In this document: piece by piece, positions 61,833-64,000 of the stretch
Position numbering within the stretch: position 1 is the first letter of the stretch
How the letters are laid out: each line of letters opens with the position of its first letter
Assembly (NCBI GenBank): GCA_028023455.1
Contig: JAQFVV010000276.1
Location: 1,008,545-1,072,544 of the forward strand
Direction of reading: 5' to 3'
Source: Epiperipatus broadwayi
Lineage: Eukaryota > Onychophora > Udeonychophora > Euonychophora > Peripatidae
DNA length: 64,000 nucleotides
Position numbers and translations under genes: made by a program
The notes under the pieces: model-generated
The model's input: the letters and a program-made list of their open reading frames with translations, nothing else
The model's database searches: none
What the model was told of the DNA's origin: nothing

Positions 61833-62014
61833 AAGAGAAAACTTATTTTTGTAGGTTTAAATACATTTTAAAATAATCCTTTATAATATTACCAGAATAA
61901 ACCAGCCCTTCAAGCAGAGAGGACAATGTCATTGACAGCATAGCCATCAATGATACCCTCAGTAATATCAAGCTATGCAAATCATAACATAATCACATTT
62001 TCAGATTGTGGCCT
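61833..62014. repeat. Direct repeat pair, right copy
   Basis: Partner of 57583-57766, about 4.25 kb away in the same orientation. The acidic coiled-coil frame lies between the two on the minus strand, so an LTR-like or Penelope-like arrangement is possible. The repeat ends lack clear TG...CA termini. Confidence 0.8.
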
Positions 62015-62027
62015 GAAATTGACTGGT

Positions 62028-62713
62028 TCAATTTCTATACAGTATTTCTCTACTGAGATGTGTTTCTGGCAATGTTTTCACTTGAGAAGAAGCTTCTATG
62101 AGTGTAATAGGTGGATGATTATCAAATATTTTCTCATGTGCAGTTATGGATACATTGAGATGTGTTGCCACTACTTGATTACATTGTAAGCATTGAGCAA
62201 TAGTACAATTGATGGCTATAGGATCACCCTGACTACAGGTATAGCATTGGGGCTTTATGGATCTTATAAAAAGACATAGCATGACCTTTTGATCAGTAAT
62301 CTGCATAGATATGGCAGGTGGTTCAATGTCTTTGTTTAGCTAAATCTTGAATTCAAAGTTGTTACTTTAAATAGGGATGGGAGTATCTTTTAAATAGATT
62401 TGTTGTAGTGAAATCACCCACCCTGAAAGGTTCCATTAATTTCTGAAGTGTATTATTTTCATATTGTTCTGGCAGTTTTCATCCACATTCATTAGTGCAA
62501 GTTACCCAGGGTCTTGACCATCACTTTGAAATGGCTCTTTTGATTTGAGTCATCGAACTTGATGTCAAGATATCTTGGGTTGAGTTGATTAGCTAGGCAA
62601 AATACAGCATCCCATAGGTTATGTAGGCAAAGAACTTCATATAATAATGCTCTTGTTAAGTGGTACCATGTCAGTGGTATACAAAATGTCCAAATGTACC
62701 AAAGAGTTCCCAA
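62028..62713 (-). pseudogene. Zinc-ribbon-like reading frames, possibly OB-fold/RPA-like (unproven)
   Basis: On the minus strand, frame 62713-62492 (73 codons) is followed after a frame change by 62306-62028 (92 codons). The second contains C-Y-T-C, eleven residues, C, three residues, C-L-Q-C. The C-x2-C...C-x2-C layout is typical of zinc ribbons. With the preceding hydrophobic stretch V-M-L-C-L-F-I-R-S-I it recalls the zinc-ribbon of RPA1-like OB-fold proteins, some of which are carried by transposons such as Helitrons. No initiator context or partner gene is evident. The first frame has no recognised motif. The assignment is a guess. Confidence 0.3.
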
Positions 62714-63199
62714 GGAATGGTATTATTAAACCTTTCAGCAATATTCTCAAGCATGTTAGCTGTCCATATCATAAGGAAGAACAGGTATTTATTCAGTATT
62801 TTGATTTATTAAATCAAAATTTTTCCATGTGAGTTGATGTATCTTTTCTAAAGCTTGAGACTGGCTTTGTGATTGAACTGTTAAAATTATTTTTAGTAAT
62901 GGTGCTATTGAAATTTTTAATGTAACATCATTTTTTTAAAGTTGAACTCATTATAATACTAGTGGCAGTAATTTTAATTTTGTTTCTCACTATGTAAATA
63001 ACTAATGAAAATGATTTTGATATAAATACACACAATGATTTATTAAATTTATAATACAGGATAATGTTTTTAAGTTTTCCTGTCAAAAGAGATGAAAATT
63101 ATCTTTAACAATAGCAGTGATGGTTGGAAATTAAAATGTTTGAGCTAGAAAACTTCTAGGCATCATGTCATGTGGATGAGAAAAAGTTTACTGCTGAAT

Positions 63200-63200
<1 letters not shown>
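62714..63200. other. AT-rich, nothing recognised
   Basis: No motif or repeat partner seen; the short plus frame at 62647-62832 is unremarkable. Confidence 0.4.
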
Positions 63201-63248
<48 letters not shown>

Positions 63249-63265
63249 CATCATCATCATTATTA

Positions 63266-63324
<59 letters not shown>
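63201..63324 (+). repeat. ATT trinucleotide microsatellite with ATC block
   Basis: (ATT)n with a central (ATC)n block at about 63248-63269. The poly-Leu and poly-Asn open frames across it are effects of the repeat. Confidence 0.96.
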
Positions 63325-64000
63325 TAATTCTGTTTTTTTCATATATTTCATGTTTTCTTTTTTTAGTAATAATTTTATTTTTTTATTATTGATGAAAGAA
63401 CTTTTTTTACGCTGCCAAAACGCTGTTTTATACTTTTGAAATATTTACTTTTATAGTTTACCTTTCTAATTTACAATGACATTTTTTTAGATCGTTATTA
63501 ACTTTTTGGACCATTTTACAAAATATTAAATATTTAGTTCTTCTTAATGGATTCTTTCTATAAAAAAACAAATTAGATTATTTTTCAATATTTTTGCTGT
63601 GGGCAGAATAATAATTATATTGCAAAGTGTAGTAGTGCAATAAAGCTCACACATATATTTTGACGAACACGAAAGCTAAAACTATTTTAATTAATCTATT
63701 CTTATAGAAAAAGTAAAGAATTTTAATTAAACTGTACAAATCGATAACTGCAATTAGGTTACAGAAAACTAATTAATAAAACATATTGCTGATAAGTATT
63801 AACTAAAAATAACAATAGTAAATGATCGAAAAGAAAAATAGAGCAGAACTATTAAAAAGGTGGATTAACCAAAAAAAAAAAATCACTAGCAACCTGAAAC
63901 ACTGAGAAAGAAAGACCTGGACAGGCTTTTCTATCCAGTTTAATCCCTGATAAAGATGCTGAAAATGCCTCTGGGCAAACTTAGAAGCCATTCTCGGCCT
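63325..64000. other. AT-rich, nothing recognised
   Basis: No gene or element recognised up to the window end. Confidence 0.45.

Noticed and set aside
63163-63439. Poly-Asn and poly-Leu open frames
   Set aside because: These are translations of the ATT/ATC microsatellite on each strand.

Overview
The window is strongly AT-rich, repeat-dense DNA of an invertebrate animal. It holds long GATA/GACA, AAT and TA microsatellites, decayed non-LTR retrotransposons of several clades, tRNA-like short repeats and many large inverted repeats. I see no intact host protein-coding gene, no convincing functional tRNA or rRNA gene, and no bacterial-type operons. The mixture (RTE-type and CR1/L2-type LINEs, a Merlin-like transposase scrap, tRNA-like SINEs, GATA and ATT/ATC microsatellites) reminds me of mollusc genomes, perhaps a cephalopod. 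That placement is a guess from style, not proof.

Layout. 1-415: an LTR retrotransposon long terminal repeat on the minus strand, with a tRNA-Lys-type primer binding site, running off the left edge. 1970-3300: two fragments of a dispersed ~350-bp repeat (called family A here). 4262-4434: a nested foldback element. 6943-12067: a composite of two ~1.1-1.3 kb direct repeats bounded by TTGTAAC/GTTACAA ends inside TA microsatellites. 15258-17595: a cluster of four perfect or near-perfect inverted repeats, one enclosing a tRNA-like core. 17755-18314: a long GATA/GACA tract. 18650-22300: the best-preserved LINE (endonuclease, reverse transcriptase, zinc knuckle; plus strand).

27620-31860: a second LINE whose ORF1 has a coiled coil and an SGNH (GDSL) esterase domain with an in-frame 147-bp duplication. 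32060-36270: an RTE-type LINE interrupted by a minus-strand Merlin-like transposase fragment, a foldback and a small repeat core. 38410-42250: two minus-strand LINE tails and tRNA-like repeats. 42583-44978: family A as palindromes, including one hairpin with 335-nt arms. 45619-48624: a region bounded by TA repeats, with long T tracts. 50439-51245: another family A foldback. 53388-53880: diverged tandem repeats. 57421-62306: a LINE endonuclease scrap, a pair of ~180-bp direct repeats, an acidic coiled-coil reading frame with an internal duplication, and a four-cysteine zinc-ribbon-like reading frame. 63201-63324: ATT repeats.

Nothing here works together as a pathway. The history is one of layered insertion, foldback formation and decay. 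The most notable items are the family A hairpins, the tRNA core inside long inverted repeats, the recurrent TTGTAACC/(TA)n junction, and the esterase-bearing ORF1 with its duplicated catalytic block.
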